DNA of 9,079 bases from an uncultured Clostridia bacterium (lineage in GTDB: Bacteria; Bacillota; Clostridia; Christensenellales; Pumilibacteraceae), in contig CAKQJJ010000042.1 of NCBI GenBank assembly GCA_934247335.1, forward strand, positions 1-9,079, in the 5' to 3' direction. The position numbers were made by a program, and so were the translations under genes. Shown here piece after piece: positions 1-5,659 of this stretch. The stretch's first letter is position 1. Each line of letters starts with the position of its first letter. The notes beneath the pieces were generated by a model. That model worked only from the letters and a program-made list of their open reading frames with translations, was not told the DNA's origin and searched no databases.

Positions 1-154
1 GCCCCGAATAGCGGATAAAATCGTCCACGGATATTTTATCGGTGTTTACTTTAACCGCACGGACGGGCGGCATATCCAGCGAGCGAACGTAGTCGTCAAA
101 CTCGTCGCCCAGCAGATTTTGCATGCGGAGCGCGTATTTTTCGGGCAGAATCAT
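1..154 (-). CDS. N-terminus of a NOL1/NOP2/Sun (RsmB/RsmF-type) RNA cytosine-C5 methyltransferase, truncated by the window edge
   Basis: Only the first 51 codons are present; the gene runs off the left edge. It starts at ATG 154-152 and reads MILPEKYALRMQNLLGDEF, then a segment containing the residues SLDMPPVRAVKVNT near positions 28-41. The pattern LPEKY..RM..LLGDEF, followed by PPVRA.KVNT, is typical of the N-terminal region of bacterial NOL1/NOP2/Sun proteins. These use S-adenosylmethionine to methylate cytosine C5 in rRNA or tRNA. The catalytic cysteines and SAM-binding motifs lie outside the window, so the exact member (RsmF, RsmB or another) cannot be named. The start overlaps the stop codon of the aldolase gene in an ATGA junction (151-154), which suggests translational coupling and one transcript with eda. 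No independent promoter is visible. Confidence 0.8.
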   Translation of the reverse strand, partial: MILPEKYALRMQNLLGDEFDDYVRSLDMPPVRAVKVNTDKISVDDFIRYSG

Positions 155-786
155 GCGCGGACCTTTGCCGCGATTTCCGCCGCCGCACGGCATTTGCTTT
201 CGATTTCGTCAAACTTGCCGTTATCGATAAGCTTGCTTTCCGCCATCCAGCTGCCTCCGCAAGCCGCGATTTTATTAAAAGAAAGATATTCCGAAAGATT
301 GTCCTCGTTTACGCCGCCCGTGGGCATAAATTCCACCGATCCGAAAGGCGCGGCAAGCGATTTTATCGTTTTAAGTCCGCCGAATGCGCCTGCGGGGAAG
401 AATTTTATTACTTTCGCGCCACAATCAATCGCTTTCATTATCTCGTAAGGAGTGACGCAGCCGGGAATATACGGCACGTTTTTTTGCCGGCAGCAGTCGG
501 CAACGCTTTCGCTAAGCCCGGGGCTTACTATAAAATCCGCTCCGGCGGCTATTGCGCGTTCTGCCTGTTCCGCGTTTACAACCGTTCCCGCGCCCACGAG
601 AATATCTGGCGAATACGCCTTCATTCTCTTTATTGCGTTCTCGGCGGCAGGCGTGCGGAAAGTGACTTCGGCAACCGGCAAGCCGCCGTTTATAAGGCTT
701 GCGGCAAGCTTTTCGGCATTATTTTCGTCGTTAATCACTATAACCGGCACTACTTTTATCTTTTTAATTTTTTCGAGCGCGTTCAT
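151..786 (-). CDS. eda: 2-keto-3-deoxy-6-phosphogluconate / 4-hydroxy-2-oxoglutarate aldolase
   Basis: This 211-residue class I aldolase matches the usual KDPG/KHG aldolase length. It would cleave 2-keto-3-deoxy-6-phosphogluconate to pyruvate and glyceraldehyde-3-phosphate in the cytoplasm, and often also cleaves 4-hydroxy-2-oxoglutarate. Visible family motifs are EVTFRT with Glu40 and Arg44, GAGTV with Thr68, IPGCVTP around 107-113, KFFPA with the Schiff-base Lys128, the phosphate-binding MPTGGV, and GGSWM near the C-terminus. All expected active-site residues are present. The ATG at 786 has AAGGAG (795-800) eight bases upstream and a consensus promoter further up. The gene overlaps the methyltransferase gene by four bases. 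No Entner-Doudoroff dehydratase or KDG kinase gene is nearby, so the metabolic source of its substrate is unclear from this window; uronate breakdown is a common context. Confidence 0.95.
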   Translation of the reverse strand: MNALEKIKKIKVVPVIVINDENNAEKLAASLINGGLPVAEVTFRTPAAENAIKRMKAYSPDILVGAGTVVNAEQAERAIAAGADFIVSPGLSESVADCCRQKNVPYIPGCVTPYEIMKAIDCGAKVIKFFPAGAFGGLKTIKSLAAPFGSVEFMPTGGVNEDNLSEYLSFNKIAACGGSWMAESKLIDNGKFDEIESKCRAAAEIAAKVRA

Positions 787-819
787 TTTACACTCTCCTT
801 ATTATCGTTTTACCGTTTT

Positions 820-848
820 ATTGTAGCATATCGGGGCGATTATGTCAA
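820..848 (-). promoter_or_regulatory. Sigma-A type promoter for eda
   Basis: On the minus strand the -35 box is TTGACA (848-843) and the -10 box TACAAT (825-820), with an exact 17-base spacer. Transcription would start near 813, leaving a leader of about 27 bases before the ATG at 786. The leader contains TAAAACG twice (eight-base period, about 803-817) and ends in AAACGATAAT (810-801), a string also found downstream of the aminotransferase promoter. Confidence 0.85.
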
Positions 849-869
849 CGAAACGGGTTGATCGGGCAA

Positions 870-900
870 AAATAAAAACCCCCGGACTTAGCCGAAGGTT
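870..900 (-). terminator. Intrinsic terminator of the rpsF-ssb-rpsR operon
   Basis: Read on the minus strand, a nine-base stem AACCTTCGG / CCGGGGGTT (two G-U pairs) encloses a six-base loop (886-891) and is followed directly by TTTTTATTTTT. It begins 22 bases past the rpsR stop codon, so it ends that operon and separates it from the eda promoter. Confidence 0.88.
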
Positions 901-922
901 TCTCTTGTCAGTCTTAGCGAAA

Positions 923-1204
923 TTATTCGCCGACGTAGGGCAGAAGAGCCATATATCTTGCTCTCTTGATAGCGAGCGCGATATCTCTCTGATGTTCTGC
1001 GCAGGTGCCGGAAGCTCTGCGCGGAATGATTTTACCCTTTTCGGTGATGAATTTCTTGAGTTTGTTTACGTCTTTATAATCGATGACGGCATTTTTATCG
1101 GTGCAGAACAGGCAAACCTTTTTCTTGGGTGCGCGGCGCACTTTTTTGCTCTTGTCATCCGTTTCTGCGGGCTTAACCGCAGCGGTTGCAGTTTTCTTTT
1201 CCAT
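923..1204 (-). CDS. rpsR: 30S ribosomal protein S18, zinc-type
   Basis: This 93-residue S18 binds next to S6 on the platform of the 30S subunit. The conserved core covers about residues 28-93, including CLFC, the PRRASGTCAEHQR region and the C-terminal IKRARYMALLPY. Cys31, Cys34, Cys68 and His71 form a plausible CxxC...CxxH zinc site, which identifies the zinc-containing ('C+') version of the protein. A Lys/Ala-rich tail of about 27 residues precedes the core and is longer than in many S18 proteins. The ATG at 1204 has AAGAGG at 1221-1216. It is the last gene of rpsF-ssb-rpsR, 23 bases after ssb, with an intrinsic terminator just downstream. Confidence 0.97.
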   Translation of the reverse strand: MEKKTATAAVKPAETDDKSKKVRRAPKKKVCLFCTDKNAVIDYKDVNKLKKFITEKGKIIPRRASGTCAEHQRDIALAIKRARYMALLPYVGE

Positions 1205-1227
1205 AATTTAATATACCTCTTGATTTT

Positions 1228-1659
1228 TTAGAACGGGAAATCGTCTTCGTCGGTCTCGATGGGTTTAAGCTCGGACACTTTCTTGTTGCCTCCGCGATTC
1301 TGAGCGGGAGCAGCGGGAACGGCTTCGTCACCCGACTGAGCCGCACGCGAACCGATAAATTCGACGTCGTCGGCTACGATTTCGGTGGCATAACGCTTAC
1401 TTCCGTCGTTACCCTCGTAAGTTCTGGTCTGGAGCTGACCGCACACGCAGACTTTGCTTCCCTTTTGGAGATACTTACCGCAGTTGTCCGCAAGTCCTCT
1501 CCAGGTGACGATGTTGATAAAATCGGCTTCGCGCTCGCCGTTCGCATTGGAATACGTACGGTTTACTGCGATGGAGAAACGGCAATACGAAATGCCGCTG
1601 TTGGTGGAACCCATTTCGGGATCGCGGGTAAGATTTCCTACAAAAATACATTTGTTCAT
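1228..1659 (-). CDS. ssb: Single-stranded DNA-binding protein
   Basis: This 143-residue bacterial SSB has an N-terminal OB fold (about residues 1-105) that begins MNKCIFVGNLTRDPEM. A flexible Gly/Ala/Pro/Gln-containing linker (about 106-130) leads to the acidic tip DEDDFPF. The conserved DDFPF-type tail recruits replication and repair partners, and the OB fold binds single-stranded DNA as a tetramer. The linker is short for the family, so the protein is smaller than the usual 160-180 residues. The ATG at 1659 has GGGAG (1672-1668) eight bases upstream. It lies between rpsF and rpsR, the classical order in many bacteria, with gaps of 26 and 23 bases and no internal promoter visible, so co-transcription is expected. 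Confidence 0.97.
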   Translation of the reverse strand: MNKCIFVGNLTRDPEMGSTNSGISYCRFSIAVNRTYSNANGEREADFINIVTWRGLADNCGKYLQKGSKVCVCGQLQTRTYEGNDGSKRYATEIVADDVEFIGSRAAQSGDEAVPAAPAQNRGGNKKVSELKPIETDEDDFPF

Positions 1660-1685
1660 TGATTTTTCTCCCGTGTGTCGGCTGC

Positions 1686-1967
1686 TTATTTCTTAACGAC
1701 CATGTATCTCATAACTTCGTCGGCGATACGCATCTGTCTTTCCAGTTCCTGCGGAAAGTCGGGTTTTGCCGAGAAAGTCATCAGAACGTAGTAGCCTTCG
1801 TTCTTGTAATCGATGGGATAAGCAAGCTTTCTGTCGCCCCATTTGTCAACGCTTTCTACTTCGCCGCCGTACTCTTTGACGAGTGCGGAGTATTTTTCGA
1901 TAAGCGCGTCTTTCTGAGCGGCTTCCACCTTGCAATCAAGGATATACAAAACCTCGTACTTGTTCAT
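1686..1967 (-). CDS. rpsF: 30S ribosomal protein S6
   Basis: At 93 residues this is normal S6 length. It starts MNKYEVLYILDCKVE, contains DKWGDRKLAYPI in the centre and ends with the segment RIADEVMRYMVVKK; all are hallmarks of the S6 ferredoxin-like fold. S6 pairs with S18 on the central domain of 16S rRNA. The ATG at 1967 has a very strong AAGGAGGT (1984-1977) ten bases upstream. It is the first gene of rpsF-ssb-rpsR and is driven by a consensus promoter through a hairpin-containing leader. In several bacterial groups the S6:S18 complex represses its own operon by binding such a leader; whether that holds here is inference. Confidence 0.97.
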   Translation of the reverse strand: MNKYEVLYILDCKVEAAQKDALIEKYSALVKEYGGEVESVDKWGDRKLAYPIDYKNEGYYVLMTFSAKPDFPQELERQMRIADEVMRYMVVKK

Positions 1968-1984
1968 AATACTTTAACCTCCTT

Positions 1985-2058
1985 GTGGTCTTTTTTTCGT
2001 CCCTTCCCGCTTAGGGAAGAGAAAGGATTGTCCTTACTGCGGAATATTATTCCGTAGC
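1985..2058 (-). promoter_or_regulatory. Structured leader of rpsF, possible S6:S18 autoregulatory RNA
   Basis: Between the promoter and the rpsF ribosome binding site the transcript can form three small hairpins in a row. In transcript order they are CGGAAT/ATTCCG with loop AAT (2054-2040), AAGGA/TCCTT with a three-base loop (2035-2023), and CTTCCC/GGGAAG with loop TAAGC (2019-2003). The string CTAAGC occurs twice, once before the first hairpin and once across the loop of the third. Known S6:S18 leader elements contain a CCG-bearing bulged stem; a CCG is present at the base of hairpin 1, but I could not confirm the full consensus. Confidence 0.45.
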
Positions 2059-2064
2059 TTAGTA

Positions 2065-2093
2065 ATTATAGCACTTTTTACCCGTGAAAGCAA
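2065..2093 (-). promoter_or_regulatory. Sigma-A type promoter for rpsF-ssb-rpsR
   Basis: On the minus strand the boxes are TTGCTT (2093-2088) and a perfect TATAAT (2070-2065), 17 bases apart. Transcription would start near 2058, giving a leader of about 90 bases before rpsF. The -35 box lies only 40 bases beyond the stop codon of the phosphopantetheinyl transferase gene. No terminator is visible between them, so some read-through from upstream is possible. Confidence 0.85.
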
Positions 2094-2132
2094 GCGTTTT
2101 ACCGCCGTTTTTCGTCGGATTTCGTAAAATAC

Positions 2133-2720
2133 TTATTTTTTCGCAAGGCATACGGTCGTCAGATACTGCCCGCGTTTATATTCGATAAACTCGGCGTCAT
2201 CGTAGGCAAACGTATCGGTGCTTTTAAGTTTTTTGTACGCTATTCCGCTGCCGCTCTTTTTAAGCAGAGCTTCTTTTCTCGTCCAGATGCGGTAAAATTC
2301 TTCGGCGGAATTTTTTGCCGAACGAAAACGTTTTATCTCCTCGGGCGCGAAAAAGTTTTCGGCGATGAGGTCGAACGCGCGCACTTTTTTGATAAATTCG
2401 ATGTCCACGCCCACTTCGACGTCGGACAGAACGCACACCGCTCTTCCGCACGAATGCGAAATATTGAAGTAGTACGGAATGTTGGTAAACACGGGCTTTC
2501 CGCTTTCGAGGCGTTTGATAACAGTCGTGGCGGGATCCAGTCCGCCGTCTCTCATTGCGGCGAGAAGCGCGCTTAACCCGGAAACGCTTTCCGCCCATTC
2601 TTTGGCGCCGCGTTTTGCGAATATTCCGTCCACGTACTCGGGCGAGCAGGCAAACGCTTCCTTGATTTTCTCCGTAACGGCAGGGGTAAGCTGCTCGTAA
2701 TCGGCAAATTTAATAATCAT
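2133..2720 (-). CDS. Sfp-type 4'-phosphopantetheinyl transferase
   Basis: This 195-residue protein would transfer 4'-phosphopantetheine from coenzyme A to the active-site serine of a carrier protein (acyl, peptidyl or aryl carrier). The signature motifs are FNISHS (residues 85-90), VGVDIE with metal-binding Asp106 and Glu108 (103-108), an ENFFAPEE segment near 121-128, and W-T-R-K-E with Glu150 (146-150). Two-lobed Sfp/AcpT proteins are typically 200-240 residues, so this is a compact member rather than the approximately 120-residue AcpS type. No carrier-protein, NRPS, PKS or fatty-acid gene is in the window, so the partner is unknown. The ribosome binding site GAGGG starts right after the stop codon of the lipoprotein-protease gene, only 12 bases upstream of the ATG at 2720. 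The two genes are therefore probably one operon. Confidence 0.9.
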   Translation of the reverse strand: MIIKFADYEQLTPAVTEKIKEAFACSPEYVDGIFAKRGAKEWAESVSGLSALLAAMRDGGLDPATTVIKRLESGKPVFTNIPYYFNISHSCGRAVCVLSDVEVGVDIEFIKKVRAFDLIAENFFAPEEIKRFRSAKNSAEEFYRIWTRKEALLKKSGSGIAYKKLKSTDTFAYDDAEFIEYKRGQYLTTVCLAKK

Positions 2721-2732
2721 GATTTTTCCCTC

Positions 2733-4886
2733 TTATTTCATATACGTTACGTTGTTGAGCGGAACTTCAAGCGTAAGAATTTCGCCGTTTCTGTTTACGG
2801 TGATGCGGGCGATATCGCCTTTTCTTGCGTACAGCAGAATGTCGCCGGGCTGATATTTACGGAACATGTTGCGCTTTACTCCGTTTATTTCCATCGAAAC
2901 CAGAACGTCGCCTTTCTGCACTATGCCGTAAGCCGCTCCGCCCTCGGGAACGTCGGTTACGGTGACGTACGCGCGAGTGGTTACGGTGCCGGTTTTTTCG
3001 TCGTAATCGGCGTAACCGTCCACGTCTGCAACGGAAAGACCAAGCTGGCATTTATAATAGCCGTAGCCGTTGAAATAAACGTCGTCGTGCGTTTCGGTAT
3101 CCGCGGCGCGGGCAAGCAGGTTGTCCACAAGTCCCATAACCGTGTTTATCGGCAGAGCGTAGCCGAAGTTGTCCACGGTTACCGACTGCGTTTTCGCGTT
3201 TACGATACCCATGAGCTTGCCGTCCTTGTTGTACAGTCCGCCGCCCGAGTTGCCGTGGTTTACGGCTGCGTCGGTACGAATGACGCGGAAAGTGAATTCT
3301 TCGTTGGTTTTGCTGTCAACGGTAAGCGTAAGGTCGCTGCTTTGAAGACTTATTATGCCCGAAGCCGCGCTGAGTCCTTTGCCCTCGGCGTTGCCCACGA
3401 CGTACGATTTCTCGCCTTCGCGCAGTTCGTCCGAGTCGTCGATAAGCTCGGCGGGACGATAAGGTCCGGTTTTATATTTTTCGCAATTTTCTATTTTAAG
3501 GATTGCAATATCGCCCGACATACTGCCTGCGACGTAGGTTGCCTTCGTGCCGTAATTTTCCAGAAGCATGTACTTGGAAGCGTCCTCGTTTTTAAGCGCG
3601 GGGTTGTCCTTGGACAGCTTTACGAAAGGCGTTCCGTAGAAGAACACGTAAATTTCGCTGCTTATCGAGGGCGTATAGGAAGCGTTGTAAACCATGTGGA
3701 AATTGGTTATTATGTACACTTCGCCCGTCTGTTTGTCGCCTTTGTAGATGACGCCCGAACCGCTGGAAACCGCGCCTTCGGTGCCGTACTTGGTGGCGAT
3801 TGCAACCGTGGAAAGCAGTGATTTCGTAACTATTCTCTCGCTGGTTTCGGTGGTTTCGACTTTGAGATAATCTTTCAGGAATTCGAGCAGCGTGCCGGTG
3901 TAGCCGCTGTTTTTCGCAGCCTCGTACACCTCGTTTATGTCGAGATCCTGTCCATCCTTGCCGTCTTCGCCTTTATCGCCTTTGACTTTGCCGACGAGAA
4001 CGTAATCTTCCGAGTCGGAATACTTGATAAACAGGTTGCCTTCTTTAATTATGACGTTTTCGACGCTTCTTCCGTCTTCGCCGTCCTTGCCGTCGGTACC
4101 GTTTACGCCGTCTTTTCCGTCTTCGCCTTTATCCCCCTTGTCGCCTTTATCGCCTTTAACGCCGCCTACGGGGTAAAACGTGTCGCCGTCGGTATATCTG
4201 ACGTACAGCACGCCGTTTTCTATCTTGAATTCGGCAACGCCTCTTCCCGCGTCGCCCTTATCGCCTTTTTCGCCCTTGTCGCCTACGACTTGACCGACTT
4301 TCATTTTTTTGCCGTTGCTGAAATAGGCGTACAGTTCGCCGTCTTTTATGTAAAGTTCGAGAATATTTACGCCGTCTTTGCCGTCTGCTCCGTCCTTGCC
4401 GTCGAGACCGTCAAAGCCGTCCTTACCGTTGGTTCCGTCCTTGCCGTCTGCGCCTTTGACCACTCCGACGTAGATATATTTATCGCTGTCGGTGTATTTG
4501 ACGTACAGCTTGCCGTCTTCTATTTTGACGTCGGCAATTCCTCTGCCGTCTTTGCCGTTGGTTCCGTCTGCTCCGTCCTTGCCGTCCGTTCCGTTGTCGC
4601 CTTTTTCGCCTTTAAGCGAAGCCAGCCACTGCTCGAAAGTTCCCGAAAAGCCCGCGTTTTCGACAGCCAGCTGATAAGCCGACTTGCCGTCCGCGCCCTT
4701 TTCGCCTTTTAACAGGTCGATCCATTCTTCGAGCGTTCCGTCAAAGCCCTTTTCCACCGCGATGGTGTACGACTGACGAACGTAATCGACGTCGGAAACG
4801 TCGTTATCGGTTTTTGCGCATGCGGTAAACGTGACGCCCAGCGCCAGAATTACCGTCATAATTATCAGAAGTATTCTTTTTTTCAT
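2733..4886 (-). CDS. Surface lipoprotein: collagen-like stalk fused to an HtrA-type serine protease and PDZ-like domain
   Basis: Predicted 717 residues, exported and lipid-anchored. Residues 1-23 are a signal peptide (MKKR, hydrophobic core, lipobox FTAC with Cys23). Residues 35-342 hold three 'AVE.GF.GT.EEWL..LKG'-like segments (about 42-61, 73-93, 321-342). Collagen-like Gly-X-Y runs (93-116, 145-174, 202-216, 245-274, 303-314) alternate with four copies of a 30-residue beta-rich module. Residues about 355-595 form a trypsin-like HtrA domain. Its triad is His397 in TNFHMV, Asp459 in SGDIAILKI and Ser547 in HGNSGGG. A PDZ-like domain follows at about 608-715 (QLGLSV, then EGGAAYGIVQKGDVLVSM). 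An in-frame ATG at 4949 is rejected because it lies on the -35 box; ATG 4886 has GGAGAG seven bases upstream. The substrate is unknown. Protease identity is secure; the role of the stalk is inferred. Confidence 0.9.
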   Translation of the reverse strand: MKKRILLIIMTVILALGVTFTACAKTDNDVSDVDYVRQSYTIAVEKGFDGTLEEWIDLLKGEKGADGKSAYQLAVENAGFSGTFEQWLASLKGEKGDNGTDGKDGADGTNGKDGRGIADVKIEDGKLYVKYTDSDKYIYVGVVKGADGKDGTNGKDGFDGLDGKDGADGKDGVNILELYIKDGELYAYFSNGKKMKVGQVVGDKGEKGDKGDAGRGVAEFKIENGVLYVRYTDGDTFYPVGGVKGDKGDKGDKGEDGKDGVNGTDGKDGEDGRSVENVIIKEGNLFIKYSDSEDYVLVGKVKGDKGEDGKDGQDLDINEVYEAAKNSGYTGTLLEFLKDYLKVETTETSERIVTKSLLSTVAIATKYGTEGAVSSGSGVIYKGDKQTGEVYIITNFHMVYNASYTPSISSEIYVFFYGTPFVKLSKDNPALKNEDASKYMLLENYGTKATYVAGSMSGDIAILKIENCEKYKTGPYRPAELIDDSDELREGEKSYVVGNAEGKGLSAASGIISLQSSDLTLTVDSKTNEEFTFRVIRTDAAVNHGNSGGGLYNKDGKLMGIVNAKTQSVTVDNFGYALPINTVMGLVDNLLARAADTETHDDVYFNGYGYYKCQLGLSVADVDGYADYDEKTGTVTTRAYVTVTDVPEGGAAYGIVQKGDVLVSMEINGVKRNMFRKYQPGDILLYARKGDIARITVNRNGEILTLEVPLNNVTYMK
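3945..4706 (-). repeat. Tandem-repeat coding region: collagen-like triplets and four beta modules
   Basis: This part of the lipoprotein gene encodes residues 61-314. Gly-X-Y blocks of about 8, 10, 5, 10 and 4 triplets are made mostly of Asp, Glu and Lys, with GKD, GDK and GAD the commonest; they contain no proline. Between them lie four modules of the form 'V..I.dGkLYVkYtDsd.Y.yVGxVkG' at about residues 116-144, 173-201, 216-244 and 274-302. At DNA level the plus strand shows many near-identical GCCGTCxTTGCCGTC-type strings, so this region is prone to slippage and to assembly collapse. Confidence 0.88.
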
Positions 4887-4920
4887 GAATTTACTCTCCG
4901 AAGTTTTTTTCGTTTCATAT

Positions 4921-4949
4921 ATTCTATCATATGAAAGGCAAGCTGTCAA
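4921..4949 (-). promoter_or_regulatory. Sigma-A type promoter for the lipoprotein-protease operon
   Basis: On the minus strand a perfect TTGACA (4949-4944) and TAGAAT (4926-4921) are 17 bases apart. Transcription would start near 4914, leaving a short leader of about 27 bases before the ATG at 4886. This placement settles the start codon, because the earlier in-frame ATG overlaps the -35 box and cannot be on the transcript. Confidence 0.85.
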
Positions 4950-5023
4950 ATAAATTTTTCAAAGTAAGGTTTCGTTAAGCCCCGATTGCGGCAAAGAGCG
5001 GCGTTATCGTGCCGCCGTGATTT

Positions 5024-5566
5024 TTATAAAGTAAGGCTGTCGTACTCGTTGCCGTCCGTGTCTTTCCAGACGAAAGTTTTGCCGTCGAAAGTCATGTACG
5101 AATGTGCGCTGTTCTGTTTGGGAATGGAAACCGAGCCGGGGTTGAGATAGTAAACGCCTTCCTTTTCCGATTTTTTGGGAACGTGAGTATGCCCGGAAAG
5201 CACCACGCTGCCTTTTTTGACAGGCAACGGATTGCCCTCGTTGTACACGTGTCCGTGCGTTAAATATATAAGGCGCTCGCCGCAGTCGACGACAGCGTAG
5301 TCGGCAAGCACGGGAAAAGGCAAAACCATCTGATCCACTTCCGCCTCGCAGTTGCCACGCACCGAGAGAATAAGCTCTTTCTTTTCCGACAGCATTGCTA
5401 TTACTTTTTTGGGCGCATACCCCTCCGGCAGATCGTTTCTCGGACCGTGATACAACAGGTCGCCGAGAATAATTATGCGGTCGCACTTTTCTCTTTCAAA
5501 CGCGGCAAGCGCGCGCTTGCACCAGGTTTCGGAACCGTGAATATCCGACATTATAAACCATTTCAT
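5024..5566 (-). CDS. yfcE: YfcE/MJ0936-type metallophosphodiesterase
   Basis: This 180-residue calcineurin-like phosphoesterase matches the YfcE family in length. All metal-binding motifs are visible in order: SDIHG with Asp8 and His10, GDLLYHG with Asp36, RGNCE with Asn72, THGH with His104 and His106, and SGHTH with His126 and His128. YfcE of E. coli is a Mn-dependent phosphodiesterase acting on model substrates, and its physiological substrate is not established, so none is assigned here. Tyr/Leu-rich strands after the GHTH motif end in the usual LNPGSVSIP segment. The ATG at 5566 has AAGGAGA (5581-5575) eight bases upstream. A strong inverted repeat (5582-5608) lies immediately before that ribosome binding site. 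No clear promoter is seen, and an intrinsic terminator separates the gene from the ABC ATPase upstream. Confidence 0.93.
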   Translation of the reverse strand: MKWFIMSDIHGSETWCKRALAAFEREKCDRIIILGDLLYHGPRNDLPEGYAPKKVIAMLSEKKELILSVRGNCEAEVDQMVLPFPVLADYAVVDCGERLIYLTHGHVYNEGNPLPVKKGSVVLSGHTHVPKKSEKEGVYYLNPGSVSIPKQNSAHSYMTFDGKTFVWKDTDGNEYDSLTL

Positions 5567-5581
5567 ATATAATTTCTCCTT

Positions 5582-5608
5582 GTTTACAGGCGCGTTTAGC
5601 CCGTAAAC
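5582..5608. repeat. Ten-base inverted repeat upstream of yfcE
   Basis: GTTTACAGGC (5582-5591) and GCCCGTAAAC (5599-5608) pair over ten bases with one mismatch or G-U pair and a seven-base loop. In the minus-strand transcript this forms a strong hairpin ending one base before the AAGGAGA ribosome binding site of yfcE. It has no T-run after it on the minus strand, so it is not a normal terminator. It could be an operator, an RNA-stabilising stem or a translational control element. Confidence 0.6.
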
Positions 5609-5611
5609 GAC

Positions 5612-5636
5612 AAAAAGTCCGGAAAAACCGAACTTT
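5612..5636 (-). terminator. Intrinsic terminator downstream of the ABC ATPase gene
   Basis: On the minus strand a nine-base stem AAAGTTCGG / CCGGACTTT (one G-U pair) encloses a TTTTT loop and runs into a T-rich end (ACTTTTTG). It sits 23 bases after the stop codon at 5660, so it would end the ATPase transcript before yfcE. The T-tract overlaps the stem and is short, so termination may be partial. Confidence 0.7.
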
Positions 5637-5659
5637 CTGCCATATAATGATTTTTAATT

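Noticed and set aside
3087..3821. A 244-codon open frame on the plus strand opposite the protease domain
   Set aside because: It is antisense to a clearly conserved serine protease, has no ribosome binding site, and its residue mix follows from the complementary frame of Ser/Thr/Asp-rich codons.
3945..4706. Regular short repeats that could be mistaken for a CRISPR array or minisatellite
   Set aside because: They are in frame, encode Gly-X-Y triplets and beta modules, and have no constant-length unique spacers.
4998..5015. GCGGC/GCCGC hairpin after the yfcE stop codon, as a minus-strand terminator
   Set aside because: The stem is only five bases and no T-run follows on the minus strand. The nearby T-run lies on the wrong side, so a terminator call is not justified.
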